A stretch of DNA of 46,828 nucleotides. Source: Candidatus Yanofskybacteria bacterium RIFCSPLOWO2_01_FULL_49_17. GTDB lineage: Bacteria; Patescibacteriota; Minisyncoccia; 2-02-FULL-40-12; GWA2-44-9. The notes beneath the pieces are model-generated. The model saw only the letters and a list, made by a program, of their open reading frames with translations, did no database searches and was not told the origin of the DNA. Both the position numbers and the translations under genes were made by a program. Positions 25,700 to 34,162 of this stretch are shown piece after piece (position 1 is the stretch's first letter; each line of letters begins with the position of its first letter). The stretch spans positions 1-46,828 of the forward strand of contig MGKO01000006.1 of NCBI GenBank assembly GCA_001795695.1. Direction: 5' to 3'.

Positions 25700-26869
25700 T
25701 TACAGAGAGTTTAGAAACCGTTCCAATCTTCCCGCCACAACTTTATGGCTATACTTACTAAGAACATGCTCGCGGCCTTGCCTACCAAATTCTACTCTTA
25801 TCTCTAGGTGTTGAGCCAAATATACCATCGCTTCATATAGGGCCTGAATATCTTTAGGTTCAACTAAAATACCTGTTTTTTTGTTAATAATAGACTCTGG
25901 TATACCTCCTATGTTTGTAGCAATGACGGGGAGGCCACTTGCGGACGCTTGAAGCAAGGTGGAACCCATTTGTTCCTCCCAACCCTTGTATGGTTCAGAT
26001 GGGTGAACTAGAACATCAACCGAAGAGAAGATACCAGCTAATTCATGATTTGGCAGCCATTCAATAAAAGTGACCTTATCTGTGATTCCTAATTGATTAA
26101 CTAAATCTTTTGCTTGAGACCAAAGCTTACCCATCCCAATCATTACCAAATGCGCGGTAGGTATATCATTTAAAGTTTTCTTAAAGGCATTAATCGTTGC
26201 AAACACCCCTTTACGTTCATCAAAAACAGCAGCAAACAAAAAGATAAACTTATTTTCTAGATTAAATTTTTGTCTAAAATCACTTCCCACACCAGGCTTA
26301 AAAATATCAACATCTACACCAGTTTGGGGTATTATTGCGACTTTGATTCTATTATCAAGATATGGCTTTAAAACTTCGTAGACTTGATAAGTGCCACAGA
26401 GCGCACCGGCGCTTAATTTAATATTTTGCCTCAATAGCCAATTGGTAATTTTTAACTTGGTGCCATCTAAACGCTTGTCGTAATCTATATTTTGGAATGT
26501 TAAAAAAACATGTTTCAAGCCCATTTTTTTAGTCAGGCGACTGTACAAATAGGTGCTAAATAAATTAGGCTCACCGGAGCTCAATAGCACGTCTCCTTTG
26601 CGCGCCAGTTGCCCAAGGATCCTCCCCGTAAACGGCATCCAACCTTTGAGCATTCCTTTAACAACCGGATAGTGGGAGTGATAAAAGGGTGCCCATGTTT
26701 TAATGATTTTAAATTTACTTTTTTCTGTGGGCACAACTCTAATCTTTCCCCCTTTAGATTTCCATAATTTTGGTAAAATAAAAATAAGAGAATCTTTATT
26801 CTCAAAGAAATCAAACATTCTAAAAAACCTATCATATGCGTATATATATGAATTAACAAAAATTTTCAT
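25700..26869 (-). CDS. Glycosyltransferase family 4 with altered catalytic motif
   Basis: A 389-aa GT-B enzyme when started at ATG 26869 (MKIFVNSYIYAYDRFFRM). This start gives an ATGA overlap with the upstream SDR gene, while the longer ORF-track start would overlap it by 58 nt. The donor domain shows FLFAAVFDERKGVFATINAFKK, HLVMIGMGKLWSQAKDLV and VHPSEPYKGWEEQMGSTLLQASASGLPVIATNIGG. The second glutamate of E-x7-E is replaced by Gln (LLQA), which may change activity. It is AT-rich like its neighbours. Confidence 0.82.
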   Translation of the reverse strand: MKIFVNSYIYAYDRFFRMFDFFENKDSLIFILPKLWKSKGGKIRVVPTEKSKFKIIKTWAPFYHSHYPVVKGMLKGWMPFTGRILGQLARKGDVLLSSGEPNLFSTYLYSRLTKKMGLKHVFLTFQNIDYDKRLDGTKLKITNWLLRQNIKLSAGALCGTYQVYEVLKPYLDNRIKVAIIPQTGVDVDIFKPGVGSDFRQKFNLENKFIFLFAAVFDERKGVFATINAFKKTLNDIPTAHLVMIGMGKLWSQAKDLVNQLGITDKVTFIEWLPNHELAGIFSSVDVLVHPSEPYKGWEEQMGSTLLQASASGLPVIATNIGGIPESIINKKTGILVEPKDIQALYEAMVYLAQHLEIRVEFGRQGREHVLSKYSHKVVAGRLERFLNSL

Positions 26870-27435
26870 GACTTTAACTTTTTGATCAACCATTGTAGTT
26901 TTTTCTTCATGGGTCGGCCCCAATTACCCCGGCCCTTCATCTCTATCACCCTATAATGGTCAAAAGGATCTTCCGCCAACTTTGCAATGTCACGAGCTAG
27001 ATTTTCAACCGGGTACCAGTCTATATCTATGAGCCAGGGGAGATATTTTCGCCTCGTGATGCCACACGGTCTGATGGTAATCGCTTTTAAACCTTCACCG
27101 ACATACTTTTCGACAAGTTTTTCGGCTTGGGCCTTACTGCGACCATATGGACTGTCATTATGTATGTCTGTTGAGCTTATGTTTATAAATTTACATCCAT
27201 ACTTTAGACATAACTGGGCAACTCTTTCTGTTCCCCTAACGTTGACTTCGTATATTTCTTCGGAAGTGTGTTTTGAGCGCTTGGCCGCCAAATGAATAAC
27301 AACTTCTTGATTCTTAAAGTATTGCTCGATATCATCTTCTAGCCTCTTGGCGAGTTCTGTTATCTGATGGCCAGTTAAATGCCTGACGAGATGCCTCCCG
27401 ATAAATCCTTTACTGCCGGTAATTAGTATTTGCAT
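26866..27435 (-). CDS. Short NAD-dependent epimerase/dehydratase (SDR)
   Basis: A 189-aa extended-SDR-like protein, far shorter than the usual 300 to 350 aa. It keeps the cofactor motif MQILITGSKGFIGRHLV, the VIHLAA strand, ISSTDIH and the catalytic YGRSK, then a compressed C-terminus (NLARDIAKLAEDPFDHYRVIEMKGRG). The substrate-binding C-terminal domain is therefore minimal. It would epimerise, reduce or dehydrate a nucleotide sugar. Both flanks look operonic: 8 nt from the upstream epimerase and a 4-nt overlap with the downstream GT4. Confidence 0.78.
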   Translation of the reverse strand: MQILITGSKGFIGRHLVRHLTGHQITELAKRLEDDIEQYFKNQEVVIHLAAKRSKHTSEEIYEVNVRGTERVAQLCLKYGCKFINISSTDIHNDSPYGRSKAQAEKLVEKYVGEGLKAITIRPCGITRRKYLPWLIDIDWYPVENLARDIAKLAEDPFDHYRVIEMKGRGNWGRPMKKKLQWLIKKLKS

Positions 27436-27443
27436 GATCTATT

Positions 27444-28481
27444 CTAAATTAACTTCGCTTTCCAAGTACTGGGTGACAAGTCATGCTCCAAATCCATTGA
27501 TACGAGATATACGAAGGGTTGGGGACCAAGAGAGCGAGCCCAGGAAATCATATCCTTCACGCCTGAACGGAGCGGTACTTTGACTTTAGTACCGATGAGT
27601 CTCTCGGCGACTTTATGGCTGGAAAAAGCATATTTAACTTCTTGAAGCCGAGCCGGAAACTTCTTGGGTAAAAACTTGGCGGGAATTTTATCAGAACCAA
27701 AAAATTCTTCCAGCACAACTCTGGATAATTTGTTTAAGGTTACGGGATTATCAGAGCCCAAATTAAGAATTTTATCTTCGCATTTGGAACTGAAAGCGGC
27801 TCTGATCATTGCCGGCGCGACATCATTAATATGCGAAAAGGCCCTTTTTTGTTTGCCGTCGCCGTAAATATAAAAGTTTTTACTGTGGAGAAGCCTATTA
27901 ATGAAAATGCCAACTACATTTCTATATGGATCGGATAAGTTTTGCCTCGGACCATAGACATTATGGGGTCTGACAATGACATATTTAAAACCATAAACTT
28001 TGCTCATAATTTTTGTTTCTTGTTCCATAGCAGTCTTGGCAATGCCGTATATATCTTCCGGTTGGGGAATCAGGTCTTCATGAAAAGGCGTTTGCTGGGC
28101 GCCATAGACACTCATCGAGCTAGTGAGAATCATTTTCTTTAATCCGTGCTTAATGGCCGGCACGAGCAAATTAGTGTAGGCTATGATATTCCTATCAATG
28201 GCGCTAAACGGCGTGAATTGGCTTCGGCCCTCGGTGGCGTCAGCGGCTAGATGAAAAATAATATCTGGTTTCAATTTCGCAATATAGGCCGCGGTTTTAT
28301 CGCGATCGCGAAGGTCAAGTTTGGTAAAACGTTTTTTATCGGAAACATTACGCATAAAACCGCCGGACAGATCATCCACGCCATAGACTTCATGCTCTTG
28401 AGATTTTAAAAGATCATAGACGTGGCTGCCAATAAAGCCCGCCGAGCCAGTCACGAGAATTTTAGCCTTTCTTTTTTTCAT
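27444..28481 (-). CDS. NAD-dependent nucleotide-sugar epimerase/dehydratase (GalE/WbpP-like)
   Basis: A 345-aa extended SDR with ILVTGSAGFIGSHVYDLL (Rossmann GxxGxxG), FHLAADATEGRSQ, the catalytic Ser/Tyr/Lys set in TSSMSVYG and IYGIAKTAMEQE, and VRPHNVYGPRQN. The C-terminal part holds KNFYIYGDGKQKRAFSHINDVAPAMI, as in UDP-glucose 4-epimerase relatives. It would interconvert nucleotide sugars used by the surrounding GT4 enzymes. It overlaps the upstream GT4 gene by 4 nt. Confidence 0.87.
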   Translation of the reverse strand: MKKRKAKILVTGSAGFIGSHVYDLLKSQEHEVYGVDDLSGGFMRNVSDKKRFTKLDLRDRDKTAAYIAKLKPDIIFHLAADATEGRSQFTPFSAIDRNIIAYTNLLVPAIKHGLKKMILTSSMSVYGAQQTPFHEDLIPQPEDIYGIAKTAMEQETKIMSKVYGFKYVIVRPHNVYGPRQNLSDPYRNVVGIFINRLLHSKNFYIYGDGKQKRAFSHINDVAPAMIRAAFSSKCEDKILNLGSDNPVTLNKLSRVVLEEFFGSDKIPAKFLPKKFPARLQEVKYAFSSHKVAERLIGTKVKVPLRSGVKDMISWARSLGPQPFVYLVSMDLEHDLSPSTWKAKLI

Positions 28482-29533
28482 ATAATTTCTATTATTATCT
28501 TGGTTAATTCTCTGCCTAACACTTTGGGGCTGGCAAATTCAACAAATTTTTGGTGTCCAGATTGAGCCAAAGAGTCTCTTAGGCTCGGATTGTTCTTTAA
28601 TCTCATGATCCCCGCCGCCAGTGACTCCGGATTCGCAGATTTTACCAAAAGCAGGTCATGTTCGTCAAATAATTCCCTGATCGCTTCTGTATCGGCCGTG
28701 ATTACCGGTTTTCTCATGGCCAAAGATTCATAGACTTTATTTGGTATCACTAAATTCGTTTTTGGGGTATCTCCAAAAATACCCAGACATATATCAGCTT
28801 CAGCGATCATTTTTTTAAGATCTTCGGGCGAAGCCATATCTTTAAACATTACGTTCTCTAATTTCAGGGCCTGGGCCAACAACATGGCCTCTGATTTTTC
28901 TTGTCCGGCCCCGACTAAATTAAAAAATATTTTATCTTTTTCTAAAATTTTGGCCGATTTAATAATATATTTTACCCCTTGTAACGGCGCGAAACCAGCA
29001 AAAAATAAAACGTTAAATTGATTTTTGACTCGGCCTTCTTCCCTATTAAGCATCGGATAAAAAATAAAGTCATTGGCGCCAATCCAAATCCTTCTGAATT
29101 TCTGGCGGGGCAGATTAAATTCTTTCACAAAAAAATCAATATGGGCATCAGTATCTAACAATACCACCTGAGCTAATTTACACGACCAAGTGTCTAAAAA
29201 CCTATAATATTTGGCTCTCCAACTATTCTTGGTGAAATACCCCCGATCAATGACATATCCTCCGTAGTGGGACATAAAAGCGTCAAATATAATTGGCTTA
29301 AAGGTAAGCAATCTGGCCAAAAACATCACCTCCTGGCCACAAAAACCGACTATCATTATGTCAAATTTCCCTCTTATCTTCAAGTATTTGAAAACTAATT
29401 TCGGGTATTTCCAAAAGGCCCTTATTCTTTCACGGCATTCAATAACTTCGTGCCCATTCTCTTTGAGGCCATTTATTAATATTGAATTGCGCGCATAACT
29501 AGGATTATATACCCCAAAATATAGGACTCTCAT
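28478..29533 (-). CDS. Glycosyltransferase family 4
   Basis: A 351-aa GT-B enzyme. N-terminal MRVLYFGVYNPSYARNSILINGLKENGHEV; donor domain FNVLFFAGFAPLQGVKYIIKSAKIL, FFNLVGAGQEKSEAML, DICLGIFGDTPKTNLVIPNKVYESLAMRKPVITAD. The E-x7-E site is degenerate in its first position (VIPNKVYE), a pattern common in this subgroup. It belongs to a tight tandem of three GT4 genes and an epimerase joined by 4-nt overlaps. Confidence 0.87.
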   Translation of the reverse strand: MRVLYFGVYNPSYARNSILINGLKENGHEVIECRERIRAFWKYPKLVFKYLKIRGKFDIMIVGFCGQEVMFLARLLTFKPIIFDAFMSHYGGYVIDRGYFTKNSWRAKYYRFLDTWSCKLAQVVLLDTDAHIDFFVKEFNLPRQKFRRIWIGANDFIFYPMLNREEGRVKNQFNVLFFAGFAPLQGVKYIIKSAKILEKDKIFFNLVGAGQEKSEAMLLAQALKLENVMFKDMASPEDLKKMIAEADICLGIFGDTPKTNLVIPNKVYESLAMRKPVITADTEAIRELFDEHDLLLVKSANPESLAAGIMRLKNNPSLRDSLAQSGHQKFVEFASPKVLGRELTKIIIEII

Positions 29534-30555
29534 TTGTTTATTAACAATTTGGTTATTTTACTGATGAGCGCGTCAAGATTATGTCTTTCTATCACATATC
29601 GTCTTAATTGTCCGTCAGGAGCGTCCACTGATGTCCCCATTATTTTATCAGCAAGTTCTTTTGGGTCATCTTCTTTAAATAACGAACCGGTCGGTAGAAA
29701 ACCCTGGGCGGCGTCATTAGAGCTAAGGACCTGCATTCCGCAGGCCATCGCTTCCAACAGCGTCTTGTCTAAGCTTCCGGTTTTACTTAAGTGGATGAAC
29801 AAGTTATATGATTGATAATATGAAGGCAATTCTTTGTTATTGACCTTGCCGATGAATTTAAAATAGTCATCTAAATTTAGTTTTTTTATTTTAGCTCTAA
29901 TTTTTGATTCATAGTTTTTATCTTTATCCAAAGCCGGCGCCCCGATCAAAGATATCTCAAACTTTAGGCCTTTATCGGTCATCATCTTTGCCGCCTCAAT
30001 AAGGATTTCATAGTTTTTGACCGGCGCGATACGACCAACGCTAAGAATCCTCAATACTCCGTCCTTCATCTTTTTACCACTGTCCGGAACAAACAGATCT
30101 GTATCAATGCCATGACCGGTAACAAAGACCTTATTGGACGGCAGACGAAAACTTTCTGGGGAAGCGGTTAAGATGATATCAGCTAATTTTTCGGCTAAGC
30201 GAAGTTTTAAAGTAACGCCCTTGCTGGTGTACCATAGAAAAGATTTTCTGCCCATCAAACGCCAGTATGGACCGCCCAGGACCATCCAGACGGGATTCAT
30301 GTGAACAAACACGGCATCATATTCTAGCATTATGATCGCCCGATAAAAATTAAACAATTGGCCTAGTTTAGATTTATTCTTATCTTTGCCCATGCCTATC
30401 ACCTGAACATTATCCGGTAAACCATAATTCCCCCTCTCCAAGCATAAAACCGCTATTGTTTTAAAGTTCTTGGCAAATTCTTTTATCCAGCCGACGAAAA
30501 ATCCCAGGAGCTGGTCGTCTTGATCCACTTTTTGAGTAATAATGAGAAGTTTCAT
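29530..30555 (-). CDS. Glycosyltransferase family 4
   Basis: A 341-aa GT-B enzyme. The N-terminal domain starts MKLLIITQKVDQDDQLLGFFVGWIKEFAKNFKTIAVLCLERG, the opening seen in CPR and archaeal GT4 proteins. The donor domain has ILSVGRIAPVKNYEILIEAAKMM, ISLIGAPAL, and SKTGSLDKTLLEAMACGMQVLSSN with the E-x7-E glutamate. Overlaps of 4 nt at both ends (ATGA) imply coupled translation with its GT4 neighbours. Confidence 0.88.
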   Translation of the reverse strand: MKLLIITQKVDQDDQLLGFFVGWIKEFAKNFKTIAVLCLERGNYGLPDNVQVIGMGKDKNKSKLGQLFNFYRAIIMLEYDAVFVHMNPVWMVLGGPYWRLMGRKSFLWYTSKGVTLKLRLAEKLADIILTASPESFRLPSNKVFVTGHGIDTDLFVPDSGKKMKDGVLRILSVGRIAPVKNYEILIEAAKMMTDKGLKFEISLIGAPALDKDKNYESKIRAKIKKLNLDDYFKFIGKVNNKELPSYYQSYNLFIHLSKTGSLDKTLLEAMACGMQVLSSNDAAQGFLPTGSLFKEDDPKELADKIMGTSVDAPDGQLRRYVIERHNLDALISKITKLLINK

Positions 30556-31685
30556 ATCAATTTCATTAATTCGTCCGCGTAATTCTTGACTAACTCCTTC
30601 CGGCTGAATATTTTTACGGTTTCAGGGCCGGCTGATTTTAACTTTTTCTGCAGATCATCGTCCTTTAGCAGGCCGGCGACGGCTTCGGCTATAGATTCGG
30701 GCTCCCAGCCGCAAAAGATCCCGTTCTCTCCGTCGCGGATGATGTCCAGCATTACGCCGACCCGGGTTGTCACGACCGGCAGGCCGCAGGCCATCGCTTC
30801 AAGAGCGACTCGGGGTCCGCCCTCGTTCAAGGATGGGTTCACGAAGATACGGGCTTTGTTCATGGCTTGGGCGACCGCGCTCTGGTCCTTCAGCCAGCCG
30901 GAAAAGATGACATTGTCCCGCAGGCCCAATTTTTTGATATCCTTTTCTGTTCTGCTCCGAAGCGGACCGGAACCGATGACCAACAGTGAAATGCTTGGTT
31001 TGTCTTTTTTCAGGATAGATACGGCTTTGACCAGATTTTGAATGCCTTTGTTCGCTTCTAGCCGGGCCGCGTAAACCAGATCGAACCTTGTATTTGCCGG
31101 AACCGGTTTAAAAATATCCAGGTCAATGTAGAATGCCGGGATATAGATGATCTTACTTTCAGGCACGCCGGCCGCGGTCAGATATTTTTTTGTCTGCTTG
31201 CGGTTTATCACCCTTACCGCCCGGGCCGACTGCGCGTCAAAGCCGATAAAAAAGCGGGTGAGCCACCTGTATATCGTCTCCTTCGGGCCAGCCGCTTGAG
31301 GCAAGCCGGGAATATGCATTATTTCAAGGATATAAGGAACGCCGGTGAAGAGGTGGACTAGTTTAGCCCCGATGCCATTATAAAATGGAGGGTATTCATG
31401 AACGGTCATAAGGTAGTTATTAGCTGCTAGCGAATAGCCACTAGTTTTCAGAATCTGAAAACCTTGATAAAATATCCAGAAAGGTTGGAACAGTAGTGGC
31501 CAGGGAGAAGGGTGAATAAATACATTATCGAATAATTTTAAATTTTTAATTTTTAATTTTGAAACTTTCGGACAAACAATGTCTATTCTATCCCAATATT
31601 TATGAAACTCTTCAAGAGTATTATAAAAAGCGCCGTGCTTGCCAGCCACTAATGCCCGGTCACCGGTTATCATCAGTAATTTCAT
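30552..31685 (-). CDS. Glycosyltransferase family 4 containing an AT-rich repeat
   Basis: A 377-aa GT-B enzyme with FDLVYAARLEANKGIQNLVKAVSIL, LLVIGSGPLRSRTEKDI, and NPSLNEGGPRVALEAMACGLPVVTTRVG (E-x7-E). Near residues 42-50 the peptide SKLKIKNLKLF is encoded by a 25-nt AT-rich sequence (31536-31560) that recurs exactly in the GT4 gene at 32881-34020. The rest of the gene is GC-richer at its 3' half, which makes the repeat stand out. First gene of the tight GT4 tandem, 27 nt after the next GT4. Confidence 0.88.
   Translation of the reverse strand: MKLLMITGDRALVAGKHGAFYNTLEEFHKYWDRIDIVCPKVSKLKIKNLKLFDNVFIHPSPWPLLFQPFWIFYQGFQILKTSGYSLAANNYLMTVHEYPPFYNGIGAKLVHLFTGVPYILEIMHIPGLPQAAGPKETIYRWLTRFFIGFDAQSARAVRVINRKQTKKYLTAAGVPESKIIYIPAFYIDLDIFKPVPANTRFDLVYAARLEANKGIQNLVKAVSILKKDKPSISLLVIGSGPLRSRTEKDIKKLGLRDNVIFSGWLKDQSAVAQAMNKARIFVNPSLNEGGPRVALEAMACGLPVVTTRVGVMLDIIRDGENGIFCGWEPESIAEAVAGLLKDDDLQKKLKSAGPETVKIFSRKELVKNYADELMKLI
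31536..31560. repeat. AT-rich 25-mer, copy 1 (inside a GT4 gene)
   Basis: The sequence ttttaaatttttaattttt... is identical over 25 nt to 33250-33274. On the coding strand it reads as K-L-K-I-K-N-L-K, in the same frame in both genes. Confidence 0.8.
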
Positions 31686-31712
31686 ATAAAATTTCTAATT
31701 GATTTATTTAGG

Positions 31713-32888
31713 TCAATTAGGTAAATTCGTTAAGATGCTAATGGTTTCTTTGAACATTTTTTCGGCGGTGAAATATGATACCGTTTTTTTACCTTCTTTA
31801 ATAAAATACTCGCGTGTTTCCGGACTGTTCCAAAGCGAACGGACGGCCTCAATGATATTGAATTCGTCGTTATATCTGACCATAAAGCCGTTCTCGCCTT
31901 GATGGATGACCTCGCGATTTCCTCCCGACGCGCTGGCAATGACCGGCACCCCGGCCGTCATCGCTTCCAATATCTGATGGGAGAATCCCTCATAGCCGCT
32001 GTTTAATACGACGATATCGGAGGCGGCCAGATAGTCAGCCACCTCCCTATGATTTTTCTTCCCGGCCAAAATCACTTTTCTGCCTAAGCCAAGATTTCTT
32101 ATCATTGTATCAAGTGCCTGTCGGTCCGGGCCGTCGCCAACAATTACCAAGCGGAAAAACGAGTTAATCTCCGTCAGGCGAGGCATTATTTTGATGAGCA
32201 TCCGAAAGCCCTTCCACGGCACCAGACGGCCCCAAGTAAAAAGAATATTGCCGGTAATGCCAAGCTTTTTGCGCGCTTCCTCTTTGGACAATTCCGACCC
32301 TTTGAAATCAACGCCGTTATAAATGATTTTTATTTTTTCAGCCGGAATACCCCACCCTTTGACGATGCCAGCCAAATATTCGGAAGGCACGATGACGGCA
32401 TGGGCTCCTTTGCACAATTGGAACTGCAACTTATGCAAAATAGCCGTCCATCCTTTCCGCTTAATTTTCTGAAAATCATTGAGCATAAGAGAGGTTCGCC
32501 CGGTATTAATGGCCCGCTCCCAGGCGGCATCCCCGACTACTTTGACCACGAATTTTTTATTATGGAACCGGGCGGCCAATCGGGCTGGCATTCCGGCACT
32601 GATGGCATTAAGCGCGAAAACTACGCGAGCATCTCGCGTTTGACCCAATATTTTAAACAAATAGATGAGGTGCTTAATGCCCTTGGGCCATCTAGACCAA
32701 ACGCGCACGACTCTAAAACTAAGATCGTCATCCTGTGGAGAGTTCCAGACAGAGGAATAGGTGACAACCGTGACCGGCTCTATCTTCGCTAATCTCGCGG
32801 CCAGTGTTCTTGCATAAGAAGCCGGACCGCCGATATCAGGCGCGAAAATACCGGTCGCAATCAATATCCCTTTTGGTGTGTTAATCAT
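31713..32888 (-). CDS. Glycosyltransferase family 4
   Basis: A 391-aa GT-B enzyme starting at ATG 32888 (MINTPKGILIATGIFAPDIGGPASYARTLAARL). The ORF-track extension of 26 residues lies inside the upstream GT4 gene in another frame and is rejected; the chosen start overlaps that gene's stop by 8 nt. Key parts: the DIGGPASYA acceptor loop, ILFTWGRLVPWKGFRMLIKIM, RLVIVGDGPDRQAL, and NSGYEGFSHQILEAMTAGVPVIASASGGNREVI (E-x7-E). It would extend the surface glycan from a nucleotide sugar. Confidence 0.9.
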   Translation of the reverse strand: MINTPKGILIATGIFAPDIGGPASYARTLAARLAKIEPVTVVTYSSVWNSPQDDDLSFRVVRVWSRWPKGIKHLIYLFKILGQTRDARVVFALNAISAGMPARLAARFHNKKFVVKVVGDAAWERAINTGRTSLMLNDFQKIKRKGWTAILHKLQFQLCKGAHAVIVPSEYLAGIVKGWGIPAEKIKIIYNGVDFKGSELSKEEARKKLGITGNILFTWGRLVPWKGFRMLIKIMPRLTEINSFFRLVIVGDGPDRQALDTMIRNLGLGRKVILAGKKNHREVADYLAASDIVVLNSGYEGFSHQILEAMTAGVPVIASASGGNREVIHQGENGFMVRYNDEFNIIEAVRSLWNSPETREYFIKEGKKTVSYFTAEKMFKETISILTNLPN

Positions 32889-34020
32889 GGTAAATGTTCG
32901 CGAATTGGCCTGCAATCTTATTCCAGTCATAGGACACGTGAACCATCTCTCGACCAGCCCTGCCAAGCCGTTCCCTAAGCCCTGAATCGGTCAGTAGCGC
33001 CCTTATTTTATCGGCTATGTCATTTGGGTCGCCAGAACGACACATCAACCCGGTCTGGCCATCATGAATAATATCAGGAATCCCTCCCACCGGCGTGCCG
33101 ATCACCGGCAGGCCACAAGCCATCGCTTCTAAAAAGGCGGTGCCCAGACCTTCGGACAACGACGGACGGACAAAAATATCGGCTGCCGACAAATAACGAG
33201 AAAGTTCTTCATGGGCAACTTGACCGGCCAGGCGAATACTGCCTTCCAATTTTAAATTTTTAATTTTTAATTTTAATTTTTCTTTCAATGAACCTTCGCC
33301 GATGATTACTAGCTTAGCTGTGGGAATATCTTTTTTCACTAGCGCGAACGCGTCAACAAGGTCGGCCAGGCCGTTCTTTTCAACTAACCTGGAAACGGTG
33401 ATTATTATTTTTTCATTAGAAATTTGTCTCGCTTCGCGAGATCTGGCAGGGCCAGAGAATTTTTTTAGATCCACGCCATTGGGTATCAGGGTTATGACCG
33501 CCCGATGATTTATTTTTGCCGCATATTCTTTCAAATACCGGCTGATAACGGTTATGGAATCGGCCGAACGGACCATGATATCGCGGAAAAAGTTAAGGAA
33601 CCAGCCCTGGCCCTTGAGATTCTTGCCTTCCTGAATGGTCAATATGAACTTGACCCGCGGGTGAAATAATTTAAACAGCCAAGCGGCTCCTCCGGCCTGG
33701 GAGGCCTGATAGGCATGGATGATTTCATATCGGAACTTGCGGTGCAGTGACACTGCTTTAAAGAACGCCGAGATGGGAAAGAAATTCTTAGGCAATAAAA
33801 AACGAGCTAGAGTGAAAGAATTGCCTATCCGATAAATATTGGTATTGTCCTGCGTTTCAGCCGGTGCCCGCTCGGGAGCAAACCGACCTTGGCTGTCAGC
33901 CCGACTGGTAATTATGTCAAACTCAATATCCGGCAGACGTTTGGTTATCTCTCTGATGGCAAGTTCGGAGCCGCCAATGTTTGGCAGGTAGGAAGTGGTC
34001 AATATAAGAATACGATTCAT
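32881..34020 (-). CDS. Glycosyltransferase family 4 containing an AT-rich repeat
   Basis: A 379-aa GT-B enzyme: ILILTTSYLPNIGGSELAIREITKRL, IITVSRLVEKNGLADLVDAFALV, LVIIGEGSLKEKLKLKIKNLKLEGSIRLAGQV, and RPSLSEGLGTAFLEAMACGLPVIGTPVGGIPDII (E-x7-E). The helix KLKLKIKNLKLEG, where relatives have a variable helix after the GEG loop, is encoded by the same AT-rich 25-mer found in the GT4 at 30552-31685. A small hairpin (TCTCGC-TTC-GCGAGA, 33427-33441) encodes SREARQ. Its ATG overlaps the left arm of the inverted-repeat element at 34019-34126. Confidence 0.9.
   Translation of the reverse strand: MNRILILTTSYLPNIGGSELAIREITKRLPDIEFDIITSRADSQGRFAPERAPAETQDNTNIYRIGNSFTLARFLLPKNFFPISAFFKAVSLHRKFRYEIIHAYQASQAGGAAWLFKLFHPRVKFILTIQEGKNLKGQGWFLNFFRDIMVRSADSITVISRYLKEYAAKINHRAVITLIPNGVDLKKFSGPARSREARQISNEKIIITVSRLVEKNGLADLVDAFALVKKDIPTAKLVIIGEGSLKEKLKLKIKNLKLEGSIRLAGQVAHEELSRYLSAADIFVRPSLSEGLGTAFLEAMACGLPVIGTPVGGIPDIIHDGQTGLMCRSGDPNDIADKIRALLTDSGLRERLGRAGREMVHVSYDWNKIAGQFANIYHD
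33250..33274. repeat. AT-rich 25-mer, copy 2 (inside a GT4 gene)
   Basis: Identical over 25 nt to 31536-31560; here it continues a few bases as aatttt. It encodes KLKIKNLK in the same frame as copy 1. Confidence 0.8.
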
Positions 34021-34126
34021 CCCGTTAGAAATAATACAATCTGTCCACCGCTCTGAGGCGGTGGCTGACTTGGTTTATTTGGCGGTTAATTAATATTTTA
34101 TTATTGTTTGTTATTTCTAACGGGAT
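34019..34126. repeat. 108-bp element with 16-bp inverted ends and a central hairpin (MITE-like or divergent operator)
   Basis: ATCCCGTTAGAAATAA (34019-34034) and TTATTTCTAACGGGAT (34111-34126) are perfect inverted copies. Between them CCACCGC-TCTGAG-GCGGTGG (34045-34064) forms a 7-bp stem. The element fills the gap between two divergent GT4 genes. It could be a non-autonomous mobile element or a symmetric regulatory site; no flanking target-site duplication is evident. Confidence 0.65.
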
Positions 34127-34162
34127 TGATTTTTGGGCCATTTTGTGCTAATTTTGACACAA

